Assembly (NCBI RefSeq): GCF_029227915.1
Contig: NC_079883.1
Location: 29,700,001-29,764,000 of the forward strand
DNA: 64,000 bases
Source of the DNA: Hydractinia symbiolongicarpus
Taxonomy: Eukaryota > Cnidaria > Hydrozoa > Anthoathecata > Hydractiniidae
Reading direction: 5' to 3'
Below, in pieces: positions 36,455-49,990 of this stretch. The number at the start of each line of letters is the position of its first letter. The stretch's first letter is position 1. Under the pieces are notes generated by a model. It had not been told where the DNA came from and made no database searches. It saw only the letters and a list, made by a program, of their open reading frames with translations. Both the position numbers and the translations under genes were made by a program.

Positions 36455-37808
36455 GACTTTCTACCGGTGTCAATCCGTTTGAGTTAGAACGATTGCGTCA
36501 CATAATTGTACCAACATGTACTTAGTAATTTTTTTCCGATATTACTAGGTTGCATTGCTTTTAACAGTGAAACGTTTGACTGTGGAACTTAATTGAACTG
36601 ATTCTGGACTGTGACCTTGTAAATGTGATAAATGAGCCAGTTTGACTACAAGAAATAACATTCTTCTTAATTTGACATGATTGCTGGAACTCAGCGATTA
36701 CACTGGGCGCTGTGGTAGATTTTTATTAAAAAATTAGGATAAATAAGTCATTTTTTACTGTGGGACCAATCCTAGCCGTTAGTTCGCGCTGAAGAAATAG
36801 ATACAGTTTCAAAAACTACATTTCATTGACTTTCTACCGGTGTCAATCCGTTTGAGTTAGAACAGTTGCGTCACACATTCGTACCAACATGTATTTAGTG
36901 AATTTTCTCCGATATTACTAGGTTGCATCGTTTTTAACAGTGAAACGTTTGACTGTGGGACTTAATTGAACTGATTTTTGACTTTGACCTTATAAATGTG
37001 ATAAATGAGCCAGTTTGACTACAAGAAATAGTATTCTTCCTAATTTGACATGATTGCTGGAGCTCAGCGATTACACTGGGCACTGTGGTAACTCTTTGTT
37101 AAAAAATTAAGATAAATAAGTCATCTTTTACTGTGGGACCAATCCTAGCCGTTAGTTCGCGCTGAAGAAATAGAGACAGTTTCAAAAACTACATTTCATT
37201 GACTTTCTACCGTGTCAATCCGTTTGAGTCACAACGGTTGCGTCACATAGTCGTACCAACATGTATTTAGTGATTTTCTTCCAATTTTACTAAGTTGTAT
37301 TGCTTATAACAGTGAAACGATTGACTGTGGGAATTAATTGAACTGACTCTGTACTATGTCCTTATAAATGTGATAGATGAGCCAATTGGTCTCCAAGGAA
37401 TAACTTTCTTCTTAATTTGACGTGATGGCTGGAATTCAGCGATTACATTAGGATCTGTGGTAGCGCTTTATTTAAAAATTTAGAAAAATAAGTCTTTTCT
37501 TACTGTTAGACCAATCCTGGCCGTTAGCATGCCCTGAATAAATAGGAACAGTTTCAAAGACTACATTTCATTGACTTTATAGCGGTATAAATCCGTTTGA
37601 GTTACAACGGTTGCGTCACATATTCGTACCAACATGTCTTAAGTGACTTTCTTCCGATATTTCTAAATTGTATTGCTTTTAACAGTGAAACGATTGACTT
37701 TGGGAATTAATTAAACTGATTCTGGAATGTGACCTTATAAATGTGATAAATGAGCCAATTGGTCTCCAAGGAATAACATTCTTCTTAATTTGACATGGTT
37801 GCTGGAAT
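36455..37808 (+). repeat. Monomers without close higher-order partner
   Basis: About 3.6 satellite monomers linking the 6-mer and 7-mer blocks. They keep the 373-bp register but carry mixed variants (ctctttgttaaaa at 37,091, gtcacatagtcgtacc at 37,241, gtgactttcttcc at 37,644). I found no duplicate at high similarity. No gene is visible. Confidence 0.7.
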
Positions 37809-40412
37809 TCAGCGATTACATTAGGCTCTGTGGTAGCGCTTTATTTAAAAATTTGGATAAATAAGTCTTTTCTTACTGTGGGTCCAATCCTGGCCGTTAG
37901 TACGCGCTGAATAAAGAGTAACTGTTCCAAAGACTATATTTCTTTGACTTTCTGGCGGTATAAATCCGTTTGAGTTATAACGGTTGCGTCACATATTCGT
38001 ACCAACATGTATTTAAGGATATTACTCGGATATTACTAGATTGCATCGCTTTTAATAGTGAAACGTTTGACTGTGGGACTTAATTGAACTGATTTTGGAC
38101 TTTGATCTTATAAATCTGATAAATGAGCCAGTTTGACTACAAGAAATAACATTCTTCTTAATTTGACATGATTGCTGGAACTCAGCGATTACACTGGGCG
38201 CTGTGGCAGTGCTTTATTAAAAAATTTAATAAAAAATTCATTTTTTACTGTGGGACCAATCCTAGGCGTTATCGCGCGCTGAAGAAATAGCGACAGTTTC
38301 AAAAACTACATCTCATTGACTTTACAACGGTATCAATTCGTTTGAGTTACAACGGTTGCGCCACATATTCGTCCCCACATGTATTTAGCGATAGTATTCG
38401 GATATTAATAGGTTGCATCGCTTTTATCAGTAAAACGTTTGACTGTGGGACTTAATTGAACTGATTTTTGACTTTGACCTAATAAATGTGATTAATGAGC
38501 CAGTTTGACTACAAGAAGTATCATTCTTCTTAATTTGACTTGATTGCTGGAACTCAGCTATTGCATTGGGCGCTGTGGTAGAGTTTTACTTAAAATTTAA
38601 GTTAAATAAGTGATTTTTTACTGAGGGACCAATCCCAACCGTTAGTTCGCGCTGAAGAAATAGAGACAGTTTCAAGAACTAAATTTCATTGACTTTCTAA
38701 CGGTGTCAATCCGTTTGAGTTAGAACGGTTGCGTCACATATTCGTACCAACATGTATTTAGTGGTTTTTTTCCGATATTACTAAGTTGTATCGCTTTAAA
38801 CAGTGAAACGATTGACTCTAGGACTTAATTGAACTGATTTTGGACTTTGACCTGATAAATATGATAAATGAGCCAGTTTAACTACAAGGAATAACATTCT
38901 TCTTAATTTGACATGATTGCTGGAACTCAGCGATTACACTGGGCGCTGTGGCAGCGCTTTATTAAAAATTTAAATAAAAAAGTCATTTTTTACTGTGGGA
39001 CCAATCCTAGGCGTTATAGCGCCCTGAAGAAATAGCGACAGTTTCAAAAACTACATCTCATTGACTTTCTAACGGTATCAATCCGCTTGAGTTAAAACGG
39101 TTGCGCCACATATTCGTCCCCACATATATTTAGCGATAGTATTTGGATATTACTAGGTTGCATCACTTTAAACAGTGAAACGTTTGACTGTGGGACTTAA
39201 TTGAACTGATTTTGGACTTTGACCTTAAAAATGTGATAAATGAGCCAGTTTGAATACAAGAAGTAACATTCTTCTTAATTTGACTTGATTGCTGGAACTC
39301 AGCGATTGCACTGGGCGTTGTGGAAGAGTTTTATTTAAAAATTAAGTTAAATAAGTCATTTTTTACTGTGGAACCAATCCCAGCCGTTAGTTTGCGCTGA
39401 AGAAATATAGACAGTTTCAAAAAGTACATTTCATTGACTTTCTATCGGTCTCAATCCGTTTGAGTTAGAACGATTGCGTCACATATTCGTACCAGCATGT
39501 ACTTAGCGATATTTTTCTGATATTACTAGGTTGCGTCGCCTTTAACATTGAAACGATTGACTGTGGGACTCAAATGAACAAACTTTGGACTGTCGCCTGA
39601 TAAATGTTATAAATAAGCCAGTTTGACTACAAGAAATATCATTCTTCTTAATTCGACATGATTGCTGGAATTCAGCGAGTACACTAGGCTCTGTGGTAGT
39701 GCTTTATTTAAAAATTTAGATAAATAAGTCATTTTTTACTGTGGGACCAATCCCGGCCGTTAGTTCGCGCTGAAGAAATAGAGACAGTTTCAAAAAGTAC
39801 ATTTCATTGACTTTCTACCGGTGTCAATTCGTTTAAGTTAGAACGATTGCGTCACATATTCGTACCAACAAGTTTTTAGCGTACTCAGATATTACTAGGT
39901 TGCATCGCTTATAACAGTGAAACGTTTGACTGTGGGACTTAATTGAACTGATTTTGGACTTTGACTTTATAAATGTGAGAAATGAGCCAGTTTGACTACA
40001 AGAAATAACATTCTTCTTAATTTGACATGATTGCTGGAACTCAGAGATTACCCTGGGCGCTGTGGCAGCGCTTTATTAAAAATTTAAATAAAAAAGTCAT
40101 TTTTTTCTGTGGGACCAATCCTAGGCGTTATCGCGCGCTGAAGAAATAGAGACAGTTTCAAAAAGTACATTTCATTGACTTTCCAACGGTATCAATTCGT
40201 TTAAGTTACAACGGTTGCGCCACGTATTCGTACCAACATGTACTTAGTAATTTTTTTCCGATATTACTAAGTTGTACCGCTTTTAACAGTGAAACGACTG
40301 ACTGTGGAAATTAATTGAACTGACTCTGTACTATGTCCTTATAAATGTGATAGATGATCCAATTGGTCTCCAAGGAATAACATTCTTCTTAATTTGACAT
40401 GATTGCTGGAAC
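37809..40412 (+). repeat. Tandem 7-mer, copy 1
   Basis: 2,604 bp, seven monomers. It matches the following 40,413-43,031 throughout, with roughly ten substitutions noticed and a private four-base deletion (agcgtactcag at about 39,878 versus agcgatagtactcag). Shared rare variants: gaataaagagtaactgttcc, attaataggttgcatcgc, ggcgttatagcgccctg and accagcatgtac. Confidence 0.85.
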
Positions 40413-43031
40413 TCAGCGATTACATTAGGCTCTGTGGTAGCGCTTTATTTAAAAATTTGGATAAATAAGTCTTTTCTTACTGTGGGACCAATCCTGGCCG
40501 TTAGTACGCGCTGAATAAAGAGTAACTGTTCCAAAGACTATATTTCATTGACTTTCTGGCGGTATAAATCCGTTTGAGTTATAACGGTTGCGTCACATAT
40601 TCGTACCAACATGTATTTAAGGATAGTACTCGGATATTACTAGGTTGCATCGCTTTTAACAGTGAAACGTTTGACTGTGGGACTTAATTGAACTGATTTT
40701 GGACTTTGATCTTATAAATCTGATAAATGAGCCAGTTTGACTACAAGAAATAACATTCTTCTTAATTTGACATGATTGCTGGAACTCAGCGATTACACTG
40801 GGCGCTGTGGCAGCGCTTTATTAAAAAATTTAATAAAAAATTCATTTTTTACTGTGGGACCAATCCTAGGCGTTATCGCGCGCTGAAGAAATAGCGACAG
40901 TTTCAAAAACTACATCTCATTGACTTTACAACGGTTTCAATTCGTTTGAGTTACAACGGTTGCGCCACATATTCGTCCCCACATGTATTTAGCGATAGTA
41001 TTCGGATATTAATAGGTTGCATCGCTTTTATCAGTGAAACGTTTGACTGTGGGACTTAATTGAACTGATTTTTGACTTTGACCTAATAAATGTGATAAAT
41101 GAGCCAGTTTGACTACAAGAAGTAACATTCTTCTTAATTTGACTTGATTGCTGGAACTCAGCTATTGCATTGGGCGCTGTGGTAGAGTTTTACTTAAAAT
41201 TTAAGTTAAATAAGTGATTTTTTACTGAGGGACCAATCCCTACCGTTAGTTCGCGCTGAAGAAATAGAGACAGTTTCAAAAACTAAATTTCATTGACTTT
41301 CTAACGGTGTCAATCCGTTTGAGTTAGAACGGTTGCGTCACATATTCGTACCAACATGTATTTAGTGATTTTTTTCATATATTACTAAGTTGTATCGATT
41401 TAAACAGTGAAACGATTGACTCTGGGACTTAATTGAACTGATTTTGGACTTTGACCTGATAAATGTGATAAATGAGCCAGTTTAACTACAAGAAATAACA
41501 TTCTTCTTAATTTGACATGATTGCTGGAACTCAGCGATTACACTGGGCGCTGTGGCAGCGCTTTATTAAAAATTTAAATAAAAAAGTCATTTTTTACTGT
41601 GGGACCAATCTAGGCGTTATAGCGCCCTGAAGAAATAGCGACAGTTTCAAAAACTACATGTCATTGACTTTCTAACGGTATCAATCCGCTTGAGTTAAAA
41701 CGGTTGCGCCACATATTCGTCCCCACATGTATTTAGCGATAGTATTTGGATATTACTAGGTTGCATCGCTTTAAACAGTGAAACGTTTGACTGTGGGACT
41801 TAATTGAACTGATTTTGGACTTTGACCTTATAAATGTGATAAATGAGCCAGTTTGAATACAAGAATTAAGATTCTTTTTAATTTGACTTGATTGCTGGAA
41901 CTCAGCGATTGCACTGGGCGTTGTGGAAGAGTTTTATTTAAAAATTAAGTTAAATAAGTCATTTTTTACTGTGGAACCAATCCCAGCCGTTAGTTTGCGC
42001 TGAAGAAATATAGACAGTTTCAAAAAGTACATTTCATTGACTTTCTATCGGTCTCAATCCGTTTGAGTTAGAACGATTGCGTCACATATTCGTACCAGCA
42101 TGTACTTAGCGATATTTTTCTGATATTACTAGGTTGCGTCGCCTTTAACATTGAAACGATTGACTGTGGGACTCAAATGAACAAACTTTGGACTGTCGCC
42201 TGATAAATGTTATAAATAAGCCAGTTTGACTACAAGAAATATCATTCTTCTTAATTCGACATGATTGCTGGAATTCAGCGAGTACACTAGGCTCTGTGGT
42301 AGTGCTTTATTTAAAAATTTAGATAAATAAGTCATTTTTTACTGTGGGACCAATCCCGGCCGTTAGTTCGCGCTGAAGAAATAGAGACAGTTTCAAAAAG
42401 TACATTTCATTGACTTTCTACCGGTGTCAATTCGTTTAAGTTAGAACGATTGCGTCACATATTCGTACCAACAAGTTTTTAGCGATAGTACTCAGATTTT
42501 ACTAGGTTGCATCGCTTATAACAGTGAAACGTTTGACTGTGGGACTTAATTGAACTGATTTTGGACTTTGACTTTATAAATGTGAGAAATGAGCCAGTTT
42601 GACTACAAGAAATAACATTCTTCTTAATTTGACATGATTGCTGGAACTCAGAGATTACCCTGGGCGCTGTGGCAGCGCTTTATTAAAAATTTAAATAAAA
42701 AAGTCATTTTTTACTGTGGGACCAATCCTAGGCGTTATCGCGCGCTGAAGAAATAGAGACAGTTTCAAAAAGTACATTTCATTGACTTTCCAACGGTATC
42801 AATTCGTTTAAGTTACAACGGTTGCGCCACATATTCGTACCAACATGTACTTAGTAATTTTTTTCCGATATTACTAAGTTGTACCGCTTTTAACAGTGAA
42901 ACGACTGACTGTGGAAATTAATTGAACTGACTCTGTACTATGTCCTTATAAATGTGATAGATGATCCAATTGGTCTCCAAGGAATAACATTCTTCTTAAT
43001 TTGACATGATTGCTGGAACTCAGCGATTACA
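40413..43031 (+). repeat. Tandem 7-mer, copy 2
   Basis: Second copy of the 7-mer, with a private one-base deletion (caatctaggcg near 41,607). It ends at 43,031 where gattacattaggc of copy 1 becomes gattacactgggc, a switch to another monomer type. Confidence 0.85.
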
Positions 43032-43360
43032 CTGGGCGCTGTGGTAGAACTTTATTAAAAAATTAGGATAAATAAGTCATTTTTTACTGTTGGACCAATC
43101 CTAGCTGTTAGTTCGCGCTGACGAAATAGCGAAAGTTTCAAGAACTACATTTTATTGACTTACTAACGGTGTCAATCCGTTTGAGTTACAACGGTTGCGT
43201 CACATATTCGTACCAACATGTATTAAGTGATTTTCTTCCGATATTTCTAAGTTGTATTGCTTTTAACAATAAAACGATTGACTGTGGGAATTAATTGAAC
43301 TGATTCTGGAATGTGACCTTATAAATGTGATAAATGAGCCAATTGGTCTCCAAGGAATAA

Positions 43361-44061
43361 CATTCTTCTTAATTTGACTTGATTGCTGGAACTCAGCGAT
43401 TGCACTGGGCACTGTGGTAGCGTTTTATTTAAAAGTTAAGTTAAATAAGTCATTTTTTACTTTGGGACCAATCCCAGCCGTTAGTTCGCGCTGGAGAAGT
43501 TGAGACGGTTTAAAAACTACATTTCATTGACTTTCTAACGGTGTTAATCCGTTTGAGTTACAACGGTTGCGTCACATTTTCGTACCAATATGTATTTACT
43601 GTTTTTCTTCCGATATGACTAAGTTGCATCGCTTTTAAAAGTGAGACGATTGACTGTGGGACTTAATTGAACTGATTCTGGACTGTGACCTTGTAAATGC
43701 GATAAATGAGCCAACTGGGCTCCAAGGAATAACATTCTTCTTAATTCGACATGATTGCTGAAATTCACAGAGCACACTAGGCTCTGTGGTAGTGCTTTAT
43801 TTAAAAGGTTAGATAAATAAGTCTCTTTTTACTGCGGGACTAATCCTGGCCGTTAGCACGCGCTGAAGAAACAGAGACATTCTCAAAAACCACATTTCAT
43901 CGACTTCTTGACTGTATCAATCTGTTTGAGTTACAACGTTGCATCACATATTCGTACCAACATGTGTTTCGCAATAGTATTCGGACATTACTAGGTTGCA
44001 TCGCTTTTAACAGTGAAAAGTTTGACTGTGGGACTTAATTGAACTGATTTTGGACTTTGAC
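43361..44061 (+). repeat. 3-mer-spaced duplication, copy 1
   Basis: 701 bp matching 44,478-45,178 at an offset of 1,117 bp, with markers ctggagaagttgag or ctgaagaaattgag plus acggtttaaaaac, catgtgtttcgcaatag and acaacgttgcatcac. Confidence 0.8.
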
Positions 44062-44477
44062 TTTATAAATGTGATATATGAGACAGTTTGACTACAAGAA
44101 ATAGCATTCTTCTTAATTTGATATGATTGCTGGAACTCAGCGATTGCACTGGGCACTGTGGTAGAGTTTTATTTATAAATTAAATTAAATAAGTCATTTT
44201 TTACTGTGGGACCAATCCCAGCCGTTAGTTCGCCCTGAAGAAATAGAGACAGTTTTAAAAATTACATTTCATTGACTTTCTAACGGTGTCAATCCGTTTG
44301 AGTTAAAACGGTTGCGTCACATATTCGTACCAACATGTATTTAGTGATATCTTTCCGATGTTACTAAGTTATATCGCTTTTAACAGTGAAACGATTGACT
44401 GTGGGAATTAATTGAACTGATTTTGGACTTTGACCTTGTAAATGTGATAAATGAGCCAGTTTGACTACAAGAAGTCA

Positions 44478-45178
44478 CATTCTTCTTAATTTGACTTGAT
44501 TGCTGGAACTCAGCGATTGCACTGGGCACTGTGGTAGCGTTTTATTTAAAAGTTAAGTTAAATAAGTCATTTTTTACTTTGGGACCAATCCCAGCCGTTA
44601 GTTCGCGCTGAAGAAATTGAGACGGTTTAAAAACTACATTTCATTGACTTTCTAACGGTGTTAATCCGTTTGAGTTACAACGGTTGCGTCACATTTTCGT
44701 ACCAACATGTATTTACTGTTTTTCTTCCGATATGACTAAGTTGCATCGCTTTTAACAGTGAGACGATTGACTGTGGGACTTAATTGAACTGATTCTGGAC
44801 TGTGACCTTGTAAATGCGATAAATGAGCCAACTGGGCTCTAAGGAATAACATTCTTCTTAATTCGACATGATTGCTGAAATTCACCGAGCACACTAGGCT
44901 CTGTGGTAGTGCTTTATTTTAAAGGTTAGATAAATAACTCTCTTTTTACTGTGGGACTAATCCTGGCCGTTAGCACGCGCTGAAGAAACAGAGACATTCT
45001 CAAAAACCACATTTCATCGACTTCTTGACTGTATCAATCTGTTTGAGTTACAACGTTGCATCACATATTCGTACCAACATGTGTTTCGCAATAGTATTCG
45101 GACATTACTAGGTTGCATCGCTTTTAACAGTGAAAAGTTTGACTGTGGGACTTAATTGAACTGATTTTGGACTTTGAC
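44478..45178 (+). repeat. 3-mer-spaced duplication, copy 2
   Basis: Partner of 43,361-44,061; ends where ctttataaatgtg of copy 1 becomes ccttataaatgcg. Confidence 0.8.
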
Positions 45179-45808
45179 CTTATAAATGCGATAAATGAGC
45201 CGGTTTGACTACAGGAAATAACATTCTTCTTAACTTGACATGATTGCTGGAACTTAGCGATTACACTGGGCGCTGTGGCAGCGCTTTATTAAAAATTTAA
45301 ATAAAAAAGTCATTTTTTACTGTGGGACCAATCCTAGTCGTTATCGCCGCCTGAAGAAATAGCGACAGTTTCAAAAACTACATTTTATTGACTTTCTAAT
45401 GGTATCAATCCGTTTCAGTTACAACTGTTGCGTCACATATTCGTCCCAACATGTATTTTGCAATAGTATTCGGATATTACTAGGTTACATCGCTTTTAAC
45501 AGTGAAACGTTTGACTGTGGGACTTAATTGAACTGATTTTGGATTTTGACCATATAGATGTGATAAATGAGCCAGTTTGACTACAAGAAGTAACATTCTT
45601 CTTAATTTGACATGATCGCTGGAACTCAGCGATTACAGTGGGCACTGTGGTAACTCTTTGTTAAAAAATTAAGATGAATAAGTCTGTTTTTACTGTGGGA
45701 CCAATCCTAGCCGTTAGTTCTCACTGAAGAAGTAGAGACAGTTTCAAAAACTATATTTCATTGACTTTTTAACGGTGTCAATCCGTTTGAGTTACAACGA
45801 TTGCGTCA

Positions 45809-46375
45809 CATATTCGTACCAACATGTATTTAGTGATTTTCTTCCAATTTTACTAAGTTGTATTGCTTTTAATAGTGAAACGATTGACTGTGAGAATTAA
45901 TTGAACTGACTCTGGACTATGTCCTTATAAATGTGATAGATGAGCCAATTGGTCTCCAAGGAATAACTTTCTTCTTAATTTGACGTGATGGCTGGAATTA
46001 AGCGATTACACTAGGCTCTGTGGTAGCGTTTTATTTAAAAATTAAGAAAAATAAGTCTTCTCTTACTGTGGGACCAATCCTGGCCGTTAGCACGCGCTGA
46101 AGAAATAGAAACATCCTCAAAAACTAGATTTCATCGACTTCTTAGCGGTATCAATCCGTTTGAGTTATTACGGTTGCGTCACATATATTTACATGTATTT
46201 AGCGATAGTATTTGGATATTACTAGGTTTGATCGCTTTTAACAGTAAAACGTTTGACTGTGGGAATTAATTGAACTGATTTTAGACTTTGACCTTATAAA
46301 TGTGATAAATGAGCAAGTTCGACTACAAGAAGTAACATTCTTCTTAATTTGACATGATTGCTGGAACTCAGCGAT
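45809..46375 (+). repeat. 3-mer-spaced duplication, copy 1 (short-monomer variant)
   Basis: Matches 46,923-47,489 at an offset of 1,114 bp. Both copies carry the unusual acatatatttacatg (46,181 and 47,295), four bases shorter than the usual acatattcgtaccaacatg, and the gagttattacgg variant. Confidence 0.75.
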
Positions 46376-46922
46376 TGCACTGGGCGCTGTGGTAGAGTTT
46401 TGTTTAAAAATTAAGTTAAATAACTCATTTTTTACTGTGGGACCAATCCCAGCCGTTAGTTTGCGCTGAAGAAATAGCGACATTTTCATAAAGTACATTT
46501 CATTGACTTTCTAACGGTATCAATCCGTTTGAGTTACAACTGTTGCGTCACATGTTCGTCTCCACATGTATTTAGCGATAGTATTCGGATATTACTAGGT
46601 TGCATCGCTTTTAACAGTAAAACGGTTGACTGTGGGACTTAATTGAACTGATTTTGGACTTTGACCTTATAAATGTGATAAATGAGCCAGTTTGACTACA
46701 AGAAGTAACATTCTTCTTAATTTGACTTGATCGCTGGAACTCAGCAATTGCACTGGGCACTGTGGTAGCGTTTTATTTAAAAGTTAAGTTAAATAAGTCA
46801 TTTTTTACTTTGGGAACAATCCAAGCCGCTAGTTCGCGCTGAAGAAATGGAGACGGTTTAAAAACAACATTTCATTGACTTTCTAACGGGGTTAATCCGT
46901 TTGAGTTACAACGGTTGCTTCA

Positions 46923-47489
46923 CATATTCGTACCAACATGTATTTAGTGATTTTCTTCCAATTTTACTAAGTTGTATTGCTTTTAATAGTGAAACGATTG
47001 ACTGTGGGAATTAATTGAACTGACTCTGGACTATGTCCTTATAAATGTGATAGATGAGCCAATTGGTTGCCAAGGAATAACTTTCTTCTTAATTTGACGT
47101 GATGGCTGGAATTAAGCGATTACACTAGGCTCTGTGGTAGCGCTTTATTTAAAAATTTAGAAAAATAAGTCTTTTCTTACTGTGGGACCAATCCTGGCCG
47201 TTAGCACGCGCTGAAGAAATAGAGACATCCTCAAAAACCAGATTTCATCGACTTCCTGACGGTATCAATCCGTTTGAGTTATTACGGTTGCGTCACATAT
47301 ATTTACATGTATTGAGTGATAGTATTTGGGTATTAGTAGGTTGGATTGCTTTTAACAATAAAACGTTTGACTGTGGGAATTAATTAAACTGATTTTAGAC
47401 TTTGACCTTATAAATGTGATAAATAAGCAAGTTCGACTCCAAGAAGTAACATTCTTCTTAATTTGACATGATTGCTGAAACTCAGCGAT
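46923..47489 (+). repeat. 3-mer-spaced duplication, copy 2 (short-monomer variant)
   Basis: Partner of 45,809-46,375. It shows more private substitutions (attgagtgatag, gtattagtaggttgg), so this pair is older than the Region III pairs. Confidence 0.7.
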
Positions 47490-47709
47490 TACAGCGGGCA
47501 CTGCGGTAACTCTTTGTTAAAAAATTAGGATAAATAAGTCTGTTTTTACTGTGGGACCAATCCTAGCCGTTAGTTCGCGCTGAAGAAATAGCGACAGTTT
47601 CATAAAGTACATTTCATTGACTTTCTAACGGTATCAATCCGTTTGAGTTACAACTGTTGCGTCACATATTCGTTTCCACATGTATTTAGCGATAGTATTC
47701 GGATATTAC

Positions 47710-49990
47710 TAGGTTGCATCGCCTTTAACAGTGAAACGTTTGACTGTGGGACTTAATTGAACTGACTTTGGACTTTGACTTTATAAATGTGATACCAGAG
47801 CCAGTTTGACTACAAGAAATAGCATTCTTCTTAATTTGACATGATTGCTGGAACTCAGCGATTGCACTGGGCGCTGTGGTAGAGTTTTATTTAAAAGTTA
47901 AGTTAAATAACTCATTTTTTACTGTGGGACCAATCCCAGCCGTTAGTTCGCGCTGAAGAAATAGAGACAGTTTCAAAAATTACATTTTATTGACTTTCTA
48001 ACGGTGTCAATCCGTTTGAGTTACAACGGTTGCGTCACATATTCGTACCAACATGTATTTAGTCATATCTTTCCGATGTTACTAAGTTATATCGCTTTTA
48101 ACAGTGAAACGATTGACTGTGGAACTTAATTGAACTAACTTTGGACTGTGACCTTATAAATGTGATAAGTGAGCCAACTGGATCCAAGAAATAACATTCT
48201 TCTTAATTTGACATGATTGCCGGAACTCAGCGATTACACTGGGCGCTGTGGTAGCACTTCATTTAAAAATTTAAAAAGAAAAGTCATTTTTTACTGTGGG
48301 ACCAATCCTAGCCGTTATCGCGCGCTGAAGAAATAGCGATAGTTTCAAAAACTACATTTTATTGACTTTCTAATGGTATCAATCCGTTTCAGTTACAACT
48401 GTTGCGTCACATATTCGTCCCCACATGTATTTTGCAATAGTATTCGGATATTACTAGGTTGTATCGCTTTTAACAGTGAAACGTTTGACTTTGGGACTTA
48501 ATTGAACTGATTTTGGACTTTGACCTTATAAATGTGATAAATGAGCCAGTTTAACTACAAGAAGTAACATTTTTTCTAAATTTGACTTGATTGCTGGAAA
48601 TCAGCGATCGCACTGGGCGCTCTCGTAGAGTTTTATTTAAAAAAAATTAAATAAGTCATTTTTTACTGTGGGACCAATCCCAGCCGTTATCGCGCGCTGA
48701 AGAAATAGCGACAGTTTCAAAAACTACATTTCATTCACTTTCTAACGGTATCAATTTTTTGAGTTACGACGGTTGCGCCAAATATTCGTCCCCACATGTA
48801 TTCAGCGATAGTATTTGGATATTACTAGGTTGCATCGCTTTTAACAGTGAAAAGTTTGACTGTGGGACTTAATTGAACTGATTTTGAACTTTGACCTTAT
48901 AAATGTGATAAATGAGCCTGTTTGATTACAGGAAGTAACATTCTTCCTAATTTGACTTGATTGCTGGAACTCAGCGATAGCACTGGGCGCTGTGGTAGAG
49001 TTTTATTTAAAAATTAGGCTAAAAAAGTCATTTTTTACTGTGGGACCAATCCCAGCCGTTAGTTGGCGCTGAAGAAATAGAGACATTCTCAAAAACTGCA
49101 TTTCATTGACTTCTTGCCGGTATCAATCCGTTTGAGTTACAACGGCTGCGTCACATATTCGTACCAACATGTATTTAGCGATAGTATTCGGATATTACTA
49201 GGTTGCATTGTTTTTAACAGCGAAACGTTTGACTGTGGGACTTAATTGAACTGATTTTGGACTTGGACCTTATAAATGTGATAAATGAGCCAGTTTGACT
49301 ACAAGAAATAGCATTCTTCTTAATTTGACTTGATTGCTGGAAATCAGCGATCGCACTGGGAGCTGTGGTAGAGTTTTATTTAAAAAAGGTTAAATTAGTC
49401 ATTTTTTACTGTGGGACCAATCCCAGCCGTTATCGCGTGCTGAAGAAATAGCGACAGTTTCAAAAACTACATTTCATTCACTTTCTAACGGTATCAATCC
49501 TTTGAGTTACGACGGTTGCGCCAAATATTCGTCCCCACATGTATTCAGCGATAGTATTTGGATATTACTAGATTGCATCGCTTTTAACAGTGAAAAGTTT
49601 GACTGTAGGACTTAATTGAACTGATTTTGGACTTTGACCTTATAAATGTGATAAATTAGCCGGTTTGATTACAGGAAGTAAAATTCCTCCTAATTTGACT
49701 TGATTGCTGGAATTCAGCGAGTACACTAGGCTCTGTGGTAGTGCTTTATTTAAAAATTTAGATAAATAAGTCTTTTTTTTCTGTGGGACTAATACTGGCC
49801 GTTAGCACGCGCTAAAGAAATAGAGACATTCTCAAAAACTACATTTCATTGACTTCTTGCCGGTATCAATCCGTTTGAGTTACAACGGTTGCGTCACATA
49901 TTCGTACCAACATGTATTTAGCGATAGTATTCAGATATTACTAGGTTGCATCGTTTTTAACAGTGAAACGTTTGACTGTGGGACTTAATT
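47710..49990 (+). repeat. Long-range duplicate of ~55,154-57,432
   Basis: About 2.3 kb matching at an offset near 7,444 bp (20 monomers). Shared variants: gataccaga (47,791 and 55,235), tttaaaaagaaaa (about 48,270 and 55,715), ctctcgtagag (48,619 and 56,064), atcctttgagttacgacgg (one base shorter than usual) and ccaaatattcgtcccc. Confidence 0.75.

Noticed and set aside
39876-39890. Possible insertion or mobile element footprint near agcgtactcag
   Set aside because: Comparison with the second 7-mer copy shows a simple four-base deletion without target-site duplication.
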